Origin: Streptomyces drozdowiczii
GTDB lineage: Bacteria > Actinomycetota > Actinomycetes > Streptomycetales > Streptomycetaceae
Reading direction: 5' to 3'
Assembly (NCBI RefSeq): GCF_026167665.1
Contig: NZ_CP098740.1
Location: forward strand, 992,001-1,056,000
DNA length: 64,000 nucleotides
Shown in pieces: positions 9,958 through 19,166 of this stretch (its first letter is position 1; each line of letters begins with the position of its first letter). The notes beneath the pieces are model-generated. The model made no database searches, was not told the origin of the DNA, and saw only the letters and a program-made list of their open reading frames with translations. A program made the position numbers and the translations under genes.

Positions 9958-10803
9958 ATGGATACCTACACGGCACCCGACACCTTCCACGGAACCGTCC
10001 TCATCACCGGCGCCACCCAGGGCCTCGGCCTCCACCTCGCCCGCGACCTGGCCGGGCGCGGCGCGACACTGCTCCTGCACGGCCGCGACCGCGCCCGGCT
10101 CGACCGGGCCGCCGCCGAGGCGCGGGAGCTCTCGGCCGGCCGGGCCGAGGTCCGCACGTATCTCGCGGACCTCTCCGACCTCGACCAGGTCCGGGCCATG
10201 GCCGCCGCCGTCCGCGCGGCCGAACCCCGGCTCGATGTGCTCGTCAACAACGCGGTGGCGGGCGGCGGCAGCGAACCGCTGCGCCGCGAATTCGGCGCGC
10301 AGGGCCACGAACTCCGGTTCACCGTGAACTATCTGACGCCGTATCTGCTCACCAAGGAGCTGCTGCCGCTGCTCTCGGCCTCGGCGCCCGCGCGGGTGGT
10401 CCAGGTGGCCTCGATGGGCCAGGCTCCCGTCGATCTGGACGACGTCATGATGGAGCGCGGTTACGAGGGGCTCGAGGCGTACCTCCGAAGCAAGCTCGCG
10501 ATGATCATGTCGACGTTCGACCTGGCCGAGGAGGAGACGGCCCGCACCGGCGTCACCATCAACGCGCTGCACCCGGCCCATCTGATGGACACCGAGGGCG
10601 TGCGCGCCTACGGGCTGACGCCGGCCGTCTCCATCGAGGAGGGGGTGCGCCCGACGGTGCGGCTGATCGCCGACCCGGCGCTCACCGGTGTCACCGGCCG
10701 CTACTTCGACCGGTTCACGGACGCCCGGGCGCACGACCAGGCGTACGACACCGAGGCCCGCAAGCGGCTCACCGCGCTGACCCGGGAACTACTGGGCCTC
10801 TGA
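9958..10803 (+). CDS. Short-chain dehydrogenase/reductase (SDR)
   Basis: A 281-residue NAD(P)-dependent oxidoreductase. It has the SDR cofactor motif GATQGLG (TGxxxGxG class) at about residues 16-22, an NNA motif (VLVNNAVAGG) near 96, and active-site order Ser (VASMGQ) then Tyr/Lys (about 180-184; YEGLEAYLRSKLAM). The YxxxK motif is read here as Y-L-R-S-K. An arginine after the first strand (LLLHGRDR) favours NADP. The substrate is unknown. The ATG at 9958 sits at the likely transcription start. The gene overlaps the convergent inositol-phosphatase gene by 15 bases at the 3' end. Confidence 0.87.
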   Translation: MDTYTAPDTFHGTVLITGATQGLGLHLARDLAGRGATLLLHGRDRARLDRAAAEARELSAGRAEVRTYLADLSDLDQVRAMAAAVRAAEPRLDVLVNNAVAGGGSEPLRREFGAQGHELRFTVNYLTPYLLTKELLPLLSASAPARVVQVASMGQAPVDLDDVMMERGYEGLEAYLRSKLAMIMSTFDLAEEETARTGVTINALHPAHLMDTEGVRAYGLTPAVSIEEGVRPTVRLIADPALTGVTGRYFDRFTDARAHDQAYDTEARKRLTALTRELLGL

Positions 10804-11640
10804 GCGGCCTTCCCGCAGCGCCGCCAGGACGCGGTCGGCGGTCGCGCGGTCGCGGGCGGCGGTGAAGGGCAGGGCGTTGCCCCCGGCGATACGGAACGGC
10901 TCGCCGGACAGCGTGGACTGCGTGCCGCCCGCCTCGGCGACCAGCAGGAGCCCCGCCGCGTGGTCCCACGCGTACTCCCAGCTGAACGCGACGGCGTCCA
11001 GCTCGCCCCGGGCCACGGCGAGGTATTCGAGGCCCGCCGAGCCGCAGGGGCGGGCGGCGAAGCCCTCGGCGCGCAGGCCGAGCAGGGCCGCCTTCTGCTC
11101 GTCGGTGGTGTAGTCGGGGTGGGACATCGCCACCCGCAGCACGGCGTCGGGCGCGGGCGATCCGGCGTGGATCGGGGTGCCGTCGACCCGGGCGCCCCGG
11201 CCGCGTACGGCGACGGCCATCTCGTCCAGGGCGGGGGCGTAGGTCCAGGAGGCCAGCAGCTCGCCCCGGTGGGCGAGGGCGACCAGGGTGCAGAAGCCGG
11301 GCTCGCCGCGCACGAACTGGCGGGTGCCGTCGACCGGGTCCACTATCCATACGGGTGCGTCGCCGCCCAGCGCCTCGTACACCTTCGGGTCGGCGTGGAC
11401 GGCCTCCTCGCCGACGACGACCGAGCCGGGCAGGAGCCGGCCGAGGGAGGCGGTGAGGTGTTCCTCGGCGCGCCGGTCCGCGACGGTGACGAGGTCGTGC
11501 GGGCCGTTCTTCTCGACCACCTCGTGGGCGGCGAGCTGCCGGTAGCGGGGCATGATCTCGGCGGCGGCCGCTGCGCGGACCGCCGCCTCGATGTCGGTCA
11601 GGTCACCGGCGAGGAAGGCATCGATCATGCCCCCAGCCAA
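10789..11640 (-). CDS. Inositol monophosphatase-family phosphatase
   Basis: A 283-residue Mg-dependent phosphatase of the IMPase/FBPase/CysQ superfamily. Motif 1 is VVGEEAVHAD, followed by the metal-binding motif WIVDPVDGTRQFV (about residues 97-109), and the distal motif is YAWDHAAGLLLVAEAGG (about 225-241). Candidate substrates are inositol-1-phosphate, histidinol phosphate or a nucleotide phosphate; the sequence does not decide. The best start is TTG at 11640 with GGAGG seven bases upstream; ATG 11628 would have the purine run almost touching it. That ribosome site lies inside the 3' arm of the hairpin at 11645-11668. Confidence 0.85.
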   Translation of the reverse strand: MAGGMIDAFLAGDLTDIEAAVRAAAAAEIMPRYRQLAAHEVVEKNGPHDLVTVADRRAEEHLTASLGRLLPGSVVVGEEAVHADPKVYEALGGDAPVWIVDPVDGTRQFVRGEPGFCTLVALAHRGELLASWTYAPALDEMAVAVRGRGARVDGTPIHAGSPAPDAVLRVAMSHPDYTTDEQKAALLGLRAEGFAARPCGSAGLEYLAVARGELDAVAFSWEYAWDHAAGLLLVAEAGGTQSTLSGEPFRIAGGNALPFTAARDRATADRVLAALREGRSEAQ

Positions 11641-11644
11641 TCAT

Positions 11645-11668
11645 GGCCCTCCGGGGTGCCGGAGGGCC
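11645..11668 (-). terminator. Hairpin after the GH16 gene that also contains the ribosome site of the next gene
   Basis: A perfect 10-bp inverted repeat (11645-11654 and 11659-11668) with a four-base loop, eight bases past the GH16 stop. In the leftward transcript its 3' arm reads CCGGAGGGCC, which contains the GGAGG Shine-Dalgarno of the downstream phosphatase gene. It may act as terminator, translational block, or both. Confidence 0.65.
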
Positions 11669-11675
11669 GGGCCGG

Positions 11676-12956
11676 TCAGCCGTTGACCGTCCACTTCTGG
11701 TTGGCCGTGCCCGCGCAGGTCCAGATCTGCAGCCGGGTGCCGTTGGCCGAGTTGTTGCCCGTGACGTCCAGGCACTTGTTGGCCTGGGGGTTCACGATGT
11801 CGCGGGCCCCGCTGACCGCCCACTTCTGCGCGGCCGATCCGTTGCAGTCCCAGAGCTGGACCTTGGTGCCGTCCGCCGTGCCGCCGGAGGCCACGTCGAG
11901 GCACTTGCCGAGTGCCCGGATCGTGCCGTCGGAGCCCACGGTCCACTTCTGCGCGTCGGTGCCGTTGCAGTCGTAGAGCTGGACCGGGGTGCCGTTCGCG
12001 GTGGCGGCGGCGGCGACGTCCACGCACTTGCCGGCGAGTCCGGTGATCCGGCCGCCCGTGGCCGGGGGCTGGCTGTCGTTGGTCGTGACGCGGACGTGGT
12101 CGACCACGAGCTGGTTGGGGAAGGCGGTGCTGCCGTCGGGGTCGCCGGGCCAGTAGCCGCCGACCGCCAGGTTCAGGATCAGGAAGAAGGGCTTGTTGAA
12201 CGCCCAGGCGTTGCCGTTGGTGTCGGCGGGGGTGCGGCGCTGGTAGACGTTTCCGTCCACGGACCAGGTGATGGAGTTGGGCGCCCAGTCCACCGCGAAG
12301 GTGTGGAACGCGTCCGCGAACGCCTGGCCGTTCGGCAGGGTGTAGCCCGCGCCGATGCCGCCGGAGCCGGAGTAGCCCGGCCCGTGCAGGGTGCCGTGCA
12401 CGGTGGAGGGCTCGAAGCCGACGTTCTCCATGATGTCGATCTCACCCGAGTTGGGCCAGCCGACCTGCCCGATGTCGCTGCCGAGCATCCAGAAGGCGGG
12501 CCACATGCCCTGTCCGCGCGGGATCTTCATGCGCGCCTCGACATGCCCGTACGCCTGCGTGAACTTGCCGGACGTGTTCAGCCGCGCGGACGTGTACTGA
12601 CAGGTCCCGTACCAGCACTGGTAGTTGGAGGGGTTCTCCTTGCGGGCGGTGATAACCAGGTGGCCCTGTCCGTCCAGCGCCGCGTTCTTGTTGCCGGAGG
12701 TGTAGTACTGCCGCTCGTGGTTGTTGACGTTGTCGCCGGTCTCGATCTGCCACTTGCTGCCGTCCACGGCCGAACCGGCCGCACCGTCGAACTCGTCGGA
12801 GAACGTCGTCGTGGCGGTCGCCGCGGCCTTCGACATGGGCGCGGCACCCGCCGAGGAGGGCCCGCCGGTGCCGGCCAGCCCTGCGGTGGCCAGGGCGAGA
12901 GCGAGTGCCGGGAGTACGGAGCGCAGCAGGCGCCGCGAAAGGCGTGGGGAGTCCAT
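11676..12956 (-). CDS. Secreted GH16 endo-beta-1,3-glucanase with ricin-type (CBM13) lectin domain
   Basis: A 426-residue extracellular glycosidase. It has a signal peptide (about 1-38, ending AGAAP/MSKA), a GH16 catalytic domain (about 45-285) and a C-terminal beta-trefoil carbohydrate-binding module (about 300-426). The GH16 signature EIDIMEN carries the two catalytic glutamates. The lectin module has three repeats with QKW motifs and KC(V/L)DV starts. The likely substrate is laminarin-type beta-1,3-glucan such as fungal cell wall; other GH16 activities are possible. The ATG at 12956 has GGGAG upstream; longer in-frame starts would put charged sequence before the signal peptide. A strong consensus promoter lies 130 bases upstream. 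Confidence 0.92.
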   Translation of the reverse strand: MDSPRLSRRLLRSVLPALALALATAGLAGTGGPSSAGAAPMSKAAATATTTFSDEFDGAAGSAVDGSKWQIETGDNVNNHERQYYTSGNKNAALDGQGHLVITARKENPSNYQCWYGTCQYTSARLNTSGKFTQAYGHVEARMKIPRGQGMWPAFWMLGSDIGQVGWPNSGEIDIMENVGFEPSTVHGTLHGPGYSGSGGIGAGYTLPNGQAFADAFHTFAVDWAPNSITWSVDGNVYQRRTPADTNGNAWAFNKPFFLILNLAVGGYWPGDPDGSTAFPNQLVVDHVRVTTNDSQPPATGGRITGLAGKCVDVAAAATANGTPVQLYDCNGTDAQKWTVGSDGTIRALGKCLDVASGGTADGTKVQLWDCNGSAAQKWAVSGARDIVNPQANKCLDVTGNNSANGTRLQIWTCAGTANQKWTVNG

Positions 12957-13090
12957 GACTCTCCCTTCCGGTGTGTATGGGGAGGGAAGGGGAACCCCGC
13001 CGTGCACATAGGGCATGCGCATGACAGGTCGAGCACACACAGTGGAGCGGACACGGTGGAGCAGGCATGGGGCACTTGGTTCGCTACGTG

Positions 13091-13119
13091 ATTTAAGAAG
13101 TGAAGAAAGGCGGTGTCAA
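13091..13119 (-). promoter_or_regulatory. Consensus housekeeping promoter for the GH16 gene
   Basis: On the minus strand TTGACA (13119-13114), a 17-base spacer and TTAAAT (13096-13091) form a near-perfect HrdB-type promoter. The predicted transcript would have a 5' leader of about 128 bases. I see no clear CebR-type operator in it. Confidence 0.75.
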
Positions 13120-13169
13120 GACTTTGGTACGGACCACAGGAGTCGAAGCGAGGAAAGGGCCCGCGCGCA

Positions 13170-13212
13170 CCGACGGCCCTCGGACACGGGGAACATGTCC
13201 GAGGGCCGTCGG
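13170..13212 (-). terminator. Long hairpin terminator of the dipeptide ABC operon
   Basis: A perfect 17-bp inverted repeat (13170-13186 and 13196-13212) with a nine-base loop starts 24 bases after the stop of the substrate-binding protein gene, the last gene of the leftward operon. Confidence 0.85.
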
Positions 13213-13236
13213 TTCAGCGCCCCGAGGGGCCGGACG

Positions 13237-14918
13237 TCACTTCTGCCAGCCGACCGTCTCCGGCAGCGGGGTGTAGAAGATCGTCGCGCCGACGTTGGCG
13301 AGGCCCTTCTTCACGCCGTACGTGGAGGGCCCGCTGAACAGGGGCAGGAAGGCGTACTCCTGGAGCGCCTTCTTCTCGACCTTGTTCACCGCCGCCGTCT
13401 GCTCGTCCAGGTCGGCGATCTCCGTGGTGGCGCGGATCTCCTTGTCCAGGGCCGGGTTGCCGGAGCCGGTGATGTTGGAGTCGCGGTCCGAGCAGTAGAA
13501 GTCGCACAGGTAGCGGGCGCCGAACGGGTCCATGGAGCGGTTGCCCGACAGGAACAGGTCGAACCTGCGCTCGCTGATGGTCTTGGCGAAGTCCGCGTCG
13601 TCGCCCTTCCGGATGTCGAGGTGGATACCGGCCGGCTTCAGCATCGCGGCGAGGGCCCCGGCGGTGGCCTTGCCCAGCGGGTCGTCGCCCAGGAGGGTGT
13701 AGCCCACGTCCAGCTTCTTGCCGTTCTTGACGCGGACCCCGTCGGAGCCGGGCTTCCAGCCTGCCGCGTCGAGCGTCTTCTTCGCCTCGGCCGGGTCGTA
13801 CGTCAGGACGGCCGACAGGTTGTCCTCGTACCCCTTCTGGAAGCTGTAGAGCACGGCCGAGCCGGGCAGCGGCTCCTTGTAGTCGAGCCCCTGGAACTGG
13901 ATCTTCGCGATCTGGGCGCGGTCGACGCTCTGCTGGATCGCCTTGCGGACGGCCTTCTCGGAGAGGACCGCCGACTTGGTGTTGAAGTACAGCGAGTACT
14001 CGAAGGGGCTGCCGCCGCTGCGGATCTCGGTGCCCTTGAGGCCCTTGACCTGCTTCAGGCTCTCCGCGTCGACGGCGGAGGTGTAGTCCAGCTGGCCGTT
14101 CTTGAAGGCGTTGACGCCCGCCGTGGACTCCAGGTTGACGTACACCCGCTTGTCCAGCTTGCCCTTCCTCCCCACCACTTGGGGTTGCGGACGAAGGTGA
14201 TGTTGCCCGAGTGGGTGTCCCACTTCCCGACCGTGTACGGGCCCGCGCCCCACTCGGGGTGGGCCTTCTTCACGTACGCCTTGTTGAAGTTCCCGACCGT
14301 CGCCGCCTCGGGGTGCAGGAAGGTCGTGAACAGGGTGGACCAGGAGGCGTTGACGCCCTTGAAGGTGATGACGGCCTCCTTGGCGTCCCTCCCCTTCGCG
14401 ACGGAGGTGATCTGGTCGTAGCCGTCCGTGGAGGAGGCCGCGAACTCCTTGTCCGAGCCGTTGTTGGCCTTCCAGGTGGCCTCGATGGCACGCCAGTCGA
14501 TGGGCGTGCCGTCGTTGAAGGCCGCCTTCGGGTTGATCGTCAGGACGACCTTCTGGTTTCCGCCGTCGACGGTCACCTTCACATCGCTGTAGTAGTCCTT
14601 GTTGTACTGCACGTCGCCGGTCGGCGAGTACGTGATCGCGTCGGCGTTGTACCAGCCCCAGACCCGGGAGGCGGTCAGTGTGGCGTTGACGTTGAAGGGA
14701 TTGCCCTGGTCGTCGAAGGTGCCGACGGTGGTGTACGTGCCGCCGTCCTTGATGTTCTCGTACGGCTGCGGGTTGTAGTCGACGGCGGCAGACGCGGCCT
14801 TGGGCGCGTTCTTGCCGCCGCCGTCGGAGCCGTCGCTCCCGCCGGAGGACTGGCACGCGGTGGCGGCGACGGAGACGGCGGCGATCAGGGCGACGGACAT
14901 GGCCAGTCTTGCGCGCAT
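13237..14918 (-). CDS. Peptide/nickel-type ABC transporter substrate-binding lipoprotein (frameshifted)
   Basis: A family 5 (DppA/OppA-like) extracellular solute-binding lipoprotein. The signal peptide ends in a lipobox (AATAC, Cys near residue 22). The N-terminal frame runs from 14918 to FVRNPKWWG, and the protein then continues in another frame from GKLDKRVYVNLES to the end. The break lies at a CCCC run on the plus strand (14170-14173). Adding one G to the coding strand gives WWGRKGKLDK and a single protein of 560 residues, a normal length. It is the last gene of the operon, 53 bases after the double ATPase, and is followed by a strong terminator. It would deliver di- or oligopeptides (or a peptide-like ligand) to the two permeases encoded upstream. 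Confidence 0.87.
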
Positions 14919-14971
14919 GGCGGAGTGTTCCTTCTGGTTCGAGGGGCGGGGAAGCGGATGGGGCGAGTGCC

Positions 14972-17059
14972 TCAGACGGCGTGACAGGCGTACGTGTGGC
15001 CGGGCCGCCCGGCCACCGGGGAGGCCGCGGGCCGTTCCGTACGACAGCGCTCGCGCACCTCCTCGCCGGCCAGCCGGTACAGCGGGCAGCGGTCCACGAA
15101 GACGCAGCCGGAGGGCAGCCGGGCGGCGCTCGGCTGTTCGCCCTCGAGGACCACGCGTTCGCGGGTGCGCTCGCGCTCCGGGTCCGGGACCGGGATCGCG
15201 GACAACAGGGCCTTGGTGTACGGGTGTTTGGGGTCGGCGAACAGCGACTCGGTGTCCCCGGTCTCCACGATGTGCCCGAGGTACATCACCGCGATCCGGT
15301 CGGAGACGTACCGGACGACGGCGAGATCGTGGGCCACCACCAGGTAGGCCAGGCCGAGTTCGCGCTTGAGCCGGGCCAGCAGGTTGATCACGCCCGCCTG
15401 CACGGAGACGTCCAGGGCGGAGAGCGGTTCGTCCAGCACGAGGAGCCTGGGCTCGGTCGCAAGGGCCCGGGCGATCCCGATCCGCTGGCGCTGCCCGCCG
15501 GAGAGCGCGGCCGGGAAGCGGTCGCTCACCGCCTCGTCCAGGCCGACCAGCGCCAGGAGTTCGCGGACCCGGTCCCGGGTGGAGGCGCGGTCCCGGCCGA
15601 TCGCGCGCAGGGGTTCGGCGAGCAGTTCGGAGACGGGCAGCCGCGGGTCGAGGGCGCCCATCGGGTCCTGCATCACGATCTGGACATCGCGGCGCAACTC
15701 CCGCAGCCGGGAGCCGGATGCGGCGGTGCCCACCTCGGTGCCGGCGATCTCGATCCGGCCGCCCTCGGGCCGCCTCAGCCGCAGGATCTCCAGCAGGGTG
15801 GTGGTCTTGCCGCTGCCGGACTCCCCCACCAGGCCCAGGGTCTCCCCGGACCGCAGCTCGAAGCCGACCCCGTTGACCGCGCGCAGCGTCCCGACGCGGC
15901 GTTTGAGGACGGCGCCCTTGGTGACCGGGAAGGTCTTCACCAGGTCCTCGACCCGGAGCACCACATCCCCGGCGGGCGCGTCGCGCTCGGCTTCAGCGCC
16001 CTCGTCCGGCGACGCCCCGCCCGTCGGATCCAGCTCCCCGGCGGCGATCTCGTCCGCGCGCAGGCAGGCCACGTCGCCGTGCCCGGTGACCGCGCGCAGG
16101 GCGGGCTCGTCCGTGCGGCAGGCGTCGAGCGCGACGGCGCACCGGCTCGCGAAGGGGCAGCCGGCCGGGAGGTCCACCAGGGCGGGCGGTTCACCGCCGA
16201 TCGGGACGAGGGGGCGGCGTACCCCGCTGTCCACGGTGGGCACGGCGGCGAGCAGGCGCGCGGTGTACGGCATCACGGGGCGCGCGAACAGCTCGTCCAC
16301 GCCCGCCCGCTCCACGAACCGGCCCGCGTACATGACGGCCACGTCGTCCGCGTGGCCCGCGACGACTCCGAGGTCGTGGGTGATGAGGACGAGCCCGGCG
16401 CCGGTCTCCTTCTGCGCGAGGCGGAGCACGTCCAGGATCTGGGCCTGCACGGTGACGTCGAGTGCGGTGGTCGGTTCGTCGGCGACCAGGACGGACGGTT
16501 TGTTGGCGATGGCCATCGCGATGACGACGCGCTGGCGCATGCCGCCGGAGAACTCGTGCGGGAAGGAGGCGGCGCGGGCGCGCGGGTCCGGGATGCCGAC
16601 CAGGTCGAGGAGTTCGACGGCCTGTTCCCGGGCGGCCCGCTTCGTCAGGTCCTGGTGGACGCGCAGGGCGTCGGAGAGCAGCCGGCCCACGGTGAAGATC
16701 GGGGTGAGCGCGGAGAGCGGGTCCTGGAAGACCATGCCGATGGAGTTGCCGCGGATCGCGGACAGCTCCTTGTCGGTGAGGCCGACCAGGTCCCGGCCGC
16801 CCAGCAGCACCTGGCCGCTGGTCGCGGCGGTGGGCGGGAGGAGGCCCATGATGCCCATGGCGGTGGCGGACTTGCCGGAGCCGGACTCGCCGACGATGCC
16901 CAGGGTGCGGCCGGGCAGCAGGTCGAAGCCGATGCCGCGCACCGCCTCCACGGGGCCCGCCTCGGACGGGAAGGTGATGTGCAGGTCGCGCACCGAGAGG
17001 GCCGGGGTGACGGCGTCTCCGGGCGGCGGGGCGGTGGGCAGGGTCGTCGCGAGGGTCAT
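14972..17059 (-). CDS. Fused double ATPase of a dipeptide/oligopeptide ABC transporter (DppD-DppF type)
   Basis: One 695-residue protein holding two complete ABC ATPase domains. The first half has Walker A GESGSGKS, signature FSGGMRQR and Walker B VLVADEPTTALD. The second has GESGSGKT, LSGGQRQR and LLVLDEPLSALD. Each half ends with the cysteine-rich oligopeptide-ATPase C-terminal region (CPFASRCAVALDACR; CVFVDRCPLYR), typical of Dpp/Opp ATPases. Systems in many bacteria use two separate subunits; here they are fused, which guarantees a heterodimer. The start overlaps the stop of the upstream permease by four bases (ATGA). Confidence 0.93.
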   Translation of the reverse strand: MTLATTLPTAPPPGDAVTPALSVRDLHITFPSEAGPVEAVRGIGFDLLPGRTLGIVGESGSGKSATAMGIMGLLPPTAATSGQVLLGGRDLVGLTDKELSAIRGNSIGMVFQDPLSALTPIFTVGRLLSDALRVHQDLTKRAAREQAVELLDLVGIPDPRARAASFPHEFSGGMRQRVVIAMAIANKPSVLVADEPTTALDVTVQAQILDVLRLAQKETGAGLVLITHDLGVVAGHADDVAVMYAGRFVERAGVDELFARPVMPYTARLLAAVPTVDSGVRRPLVPIGGEPPALVDLPAGCPFASRCAVALDACRTDEPALRAVTGHGDVACLRADEIAAGELDPTGGASPDEGAEAERDAPAGDVVLRVEDLVKTFPVTKGAVLKRRVGTLRAVNGVGFELRSGETLGLVGESGSGKTTTLLEILRLRRPEGGRIEIAGTEVGTAASGSRLRELRRDVQIVMQDPMGALDPRLPVSELLAEPLRAIGRDRASTRDRVRELLALVGLDEAVSDRFPAALSGGQRQRIGIARALATEPRLLVLDEPLSALDVSVQAGVINLLARLKRELGLAYLVVAHDLAVVRYVSDRIAVMYLGHIVETGDTESLFADPKHPYTKALLSAIPVPDPERERTRERVVLEGEQPSAARLPSGCVFVDRCPLYRLAGEEVRERCRTERPAASPVAGRPGHTYACHAV

Positions 17060-17916
17060 CGTCGGCCTCCTGCCGCGCCGGTCGTGGATGTGGGGTCGAG
17101 GGCGTCGCGCAGCCCGTCGCCGACGAAGGTCATCGAGACGGTGAGCAGGACGACCAGGCCCGCGGGGAAGGCGAAGAGCCAGGGCGCGCTGGTGACGGTG
17201 TTCGCTCCGTCGGCGAGCATCGTGCCGAGCGAGACGTCCGGGGTCTGGACGCCGAAGCCGAGGAACGACAGCGCGGTCTCGCTGAGGACGGTCGCCACGA
17301 CGCCCAGCGTCAGGTTGACGATGAGCAGCGAGCCGAGGTTGGGGATGATGTGGCGCAGGATGATGCGGGCCGGGCTCACCCCCATGAACTCGGCGGCCGT
17401 GATGAAGTCCCGCTCCCGCAGCGAGGTCGAGACGGACCAGATGACCCGTGCGGTGGACATCCAGCCGAACACCGTCAGGACGACGATGAGCACCCGCCAG
17501 TCACCGGCGAGCCGGTGGGAGACCAGGGCGAGGATGAGGAAGGAGGGGACGACCAGCAGGAAGTGGATGACTGCGAGGGTCGCCTTCTCCACCCGGCCGC
17601 CGAAGTACGCGGCGCTGGAGCCGATGACCGCGGCGACGACGATGGTCAGGACGGAGACGCTGACCGCGATGACCAGGGAGCGCCGCAGACCGTGCACGGC
17701 GGAGGCGTAGATGTCGTTGCCGCCCTGGTTGGTGCCGAACCAGTGCGTACCGCTCGGCGGTTGGGTGAGCGCGGCGAAGTCGGCGTCCGAGTACGCGTAC
17801 GGGGTGAGGAGTCCGCCGAACACGCTGAAGAGCACGAGGAGTACGAAGATCGCCACACCGGCGACGGCGAGCCGGTTGCGCAGGAATCGCCGCGCGTAGA
17901 GCCGTTGTACGCCCAT
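17056..17916 (-). CDS. ABC transporter permease, DppC/OppC type
   Basis: A 286-residue inner-membrane permease. It has an N-terminal OppC-type segment (RRFLRNRLAVAGVAIFVLLVL), about six membrane helices, and the cytoplasmic EAA coupling loop near residues 190-205 (AAEFMGVSPARIILRHIIPN). The periplasm-facing loop YASAVHGLRRSLVIA is typical of DppC. It is second in the operon, one base after the DppB-type gene and overlapping the ATPase gene by four bases. Confidence 0.92.
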   Translation of the reverse strand: MGVQRLYARRFLRNRLAVAGVAIFVLLVLFSVFGGLLTPYAYSDADFAALTQPPSGTHWFGTNQGGNDIYASAVHGLRRSLVIAVSVSVLTIVVAAVIGSSAAYFGGRVEKATLAVIHFLLVVPSFLILALVSHRLAGDWRVLIVVLTVFGWMSTARVIWSVSTSLRERDFITAAEFMGVSPARIILRHIIPNLGSLLIVNLTLGVVATVLSETALSFLGFGVQTPDVSLGTMLADGANTVTSAPWLFAFPAGLVVLLTVSMTFVGDGLRDALDPTSTTGAAGGRR

Positions 17917-17917
17917 G

Positions 17918-18901
17918 TCAGCTCACCCTCACCCGGGGGTCGAGGAACACGGTGGCGATGTCCGCGAGGATCGCGCCGATCGCGGTCAGGGCGGCGGCGA
18001 AGGCGGCCGTGGCGACGGTGCCGTGGATGTCGTTCTTGCTGATGGTCTGGATGAAGTAGCGGCCCATGCCGTTCCAGCCGAAGATCGTCTCGGTGATGAC
18101 GGCGCCGGTGAAGATCGCCGGGATGCTGAACGCCACGGAGGTCGCCGTGGGGATGAGCGCGGTGCGCAGGGCGTGCCGGCGGATCGCCTGGGCGCGGGTG
18201 AGCCCGGTGGCCCGGGCGGTGCGGACGTAGTCGGCGTTGAGGGTGTCGAGCAGCAGCGAACGCTGGGTCAGGTGGTAGCCCACGTAACCCATCAGGGTCA
18301 GGGTGAGGGTGGGCAGGATCAGGTGGAGCACGCGGTCGCCGATGGTGGGGAGCAGCCCTTCGACGTTCGGCGAGTTCTCGCCGGCGACGTAGAGGAAGTG
18401 CAGCCCGGCGTGCTGGTTGAGCCAGATCGCGACGAAGACGACGGCGAGCGCGGCGACCGAGGTGGGCACGTTGAACACGGCGATGGAGATGGCCTGCGAG
18501 ACCCTGTCCGCCCAGCCGTACTGCCGGGACGCCGTGTAGACACCCAGGGCGACTCCGATCAGGACGGAGAGGAGCGTCGCCATGACGACCAGTTCGGCGC
18601 TGACGAGCGAGCGGTAGCCGATCTCGCCGTTGACGGAGACACCGGTGGGCGACATGCCCCAGTCGAAGCGGGTGACGACGCCGGTGAGCCAGTCCCACCA
18701 CCGCTGCACGAGCGGCACCGACGGGTCCAGGTGGTACGGCGCGAGCGCCCGGTCGATCTGGGCCTCGGTGCGGACGGGCCGCAGTTCCTTGAAGTTCGAC
18801 CGGGGGTCCAGGAACCAACTGGCCAGGAAATAGGTGGCGTTGGTCGCCACCACGATCATCAGGAGCCAGCCCGCCGCCTTGCGCGTCACATGGCGCAGCA
18901 C
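17918..18901 (-). CDS. ABC transporter permease, DppB/OppB type
   Basis: A 327-residue inner-membrane permease with a first helix near the N-terminus, an extracytoplasmic loop (about 35-100) and the coupling motif near residue 220 (YVRTARATGLTRAQAIRRHALR). It is the first gene of the operon. I place the start at GTG 18901 (MLRHVTRK), because GAGGAGG lies eight bases upstream. A longer reading from 18922 would place that ribosome site inside the gene. Confidence 0.9.
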   Translation of the reverse strand: MLRHVTRKAAGWLLMIVVATNATYFLASWFLDPRSNFKELRPVRTEAQIDRALAPYHLDPSVPLVQRWWDWLTGVVTRFDWGMSPTGVSVNGEIGYRSLVSAELVVMATLLSVLIGVALGVYTASRQYGWADRVSQAISIAVFNVPTSVAALAVVFVAIWLNQHAGLHFLYVAGENSPNVEGLLPTIGDRVLHLILPTLTLTLMGYVGYHLTQRSLLLDTLNADYVRTARATGLTRAQAIRRHALRTALIPTATSVAFSIPAIFTGAVITETIFGWNGMGRYFIQTISKNDIHGTVATAAFAAALTAIGAILADIATVFLDPRVRVS

Positions 18902-19021
18902 GGGTGGCACCTCCTCGCGCACAGGGGACGCGCCATGGGGGCGCAGGGTCTGGGGGGCGTATGCATGCGCGGTGGTGCTTTCTGGGGGTCGGGAAAACGT
19001 TGCACAGACGTGCGAGCGTCA

Positions 19022-19053
19022 GTCTGGTGCGGGCTGCGGCGCCGGCACCAGAC
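19022..19053. promoter_or_regulatory. Inverted repeat in the divergent region between the ABC operon and the lipoate ligase gene
   Basis: GTCTGGTGC (19022-19030) and GCACCAGAC (19045-19053) form a 9-bp inverted repeat with a 14-base spacer in the 265-base divergent gap. It may be an operator or a hairpin in the ABC operon leader. I could not place confident promoters in the gap. Confidence 0.45.
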
Positions 19054-19166
19054 CCGGAGCCCTCCCGCCACGACCTCGCAATACCCCCGTAGCAAACGGG
19101 CCGGACAGATCATGTTTTGTACGTGAGCGGGAGTTTTCTGTTCGTAGGCGGAAGTGGAGGCAGGAC

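Noticed and set aside
13091..13236. CebR-type operator near the GH16 gene
   Set aside because: I see no TGGGAGCGCTCCCA-like palindrome in the leader or promoter.
13237..14918. Programmed ribosomal frameshifting in the binding-protein gene
   Set aside because: No slippery heptamer with a downstream pseudoknot is evident, and four other genes show the same single-base loss in G/C runs.
14909..17710. Plus-strand open frame of over 900 codons opposite the ABC ATPase
   Set aside because: Shadow of the double ATPase and permease genes; composition follows the third-position bias of the real genes.
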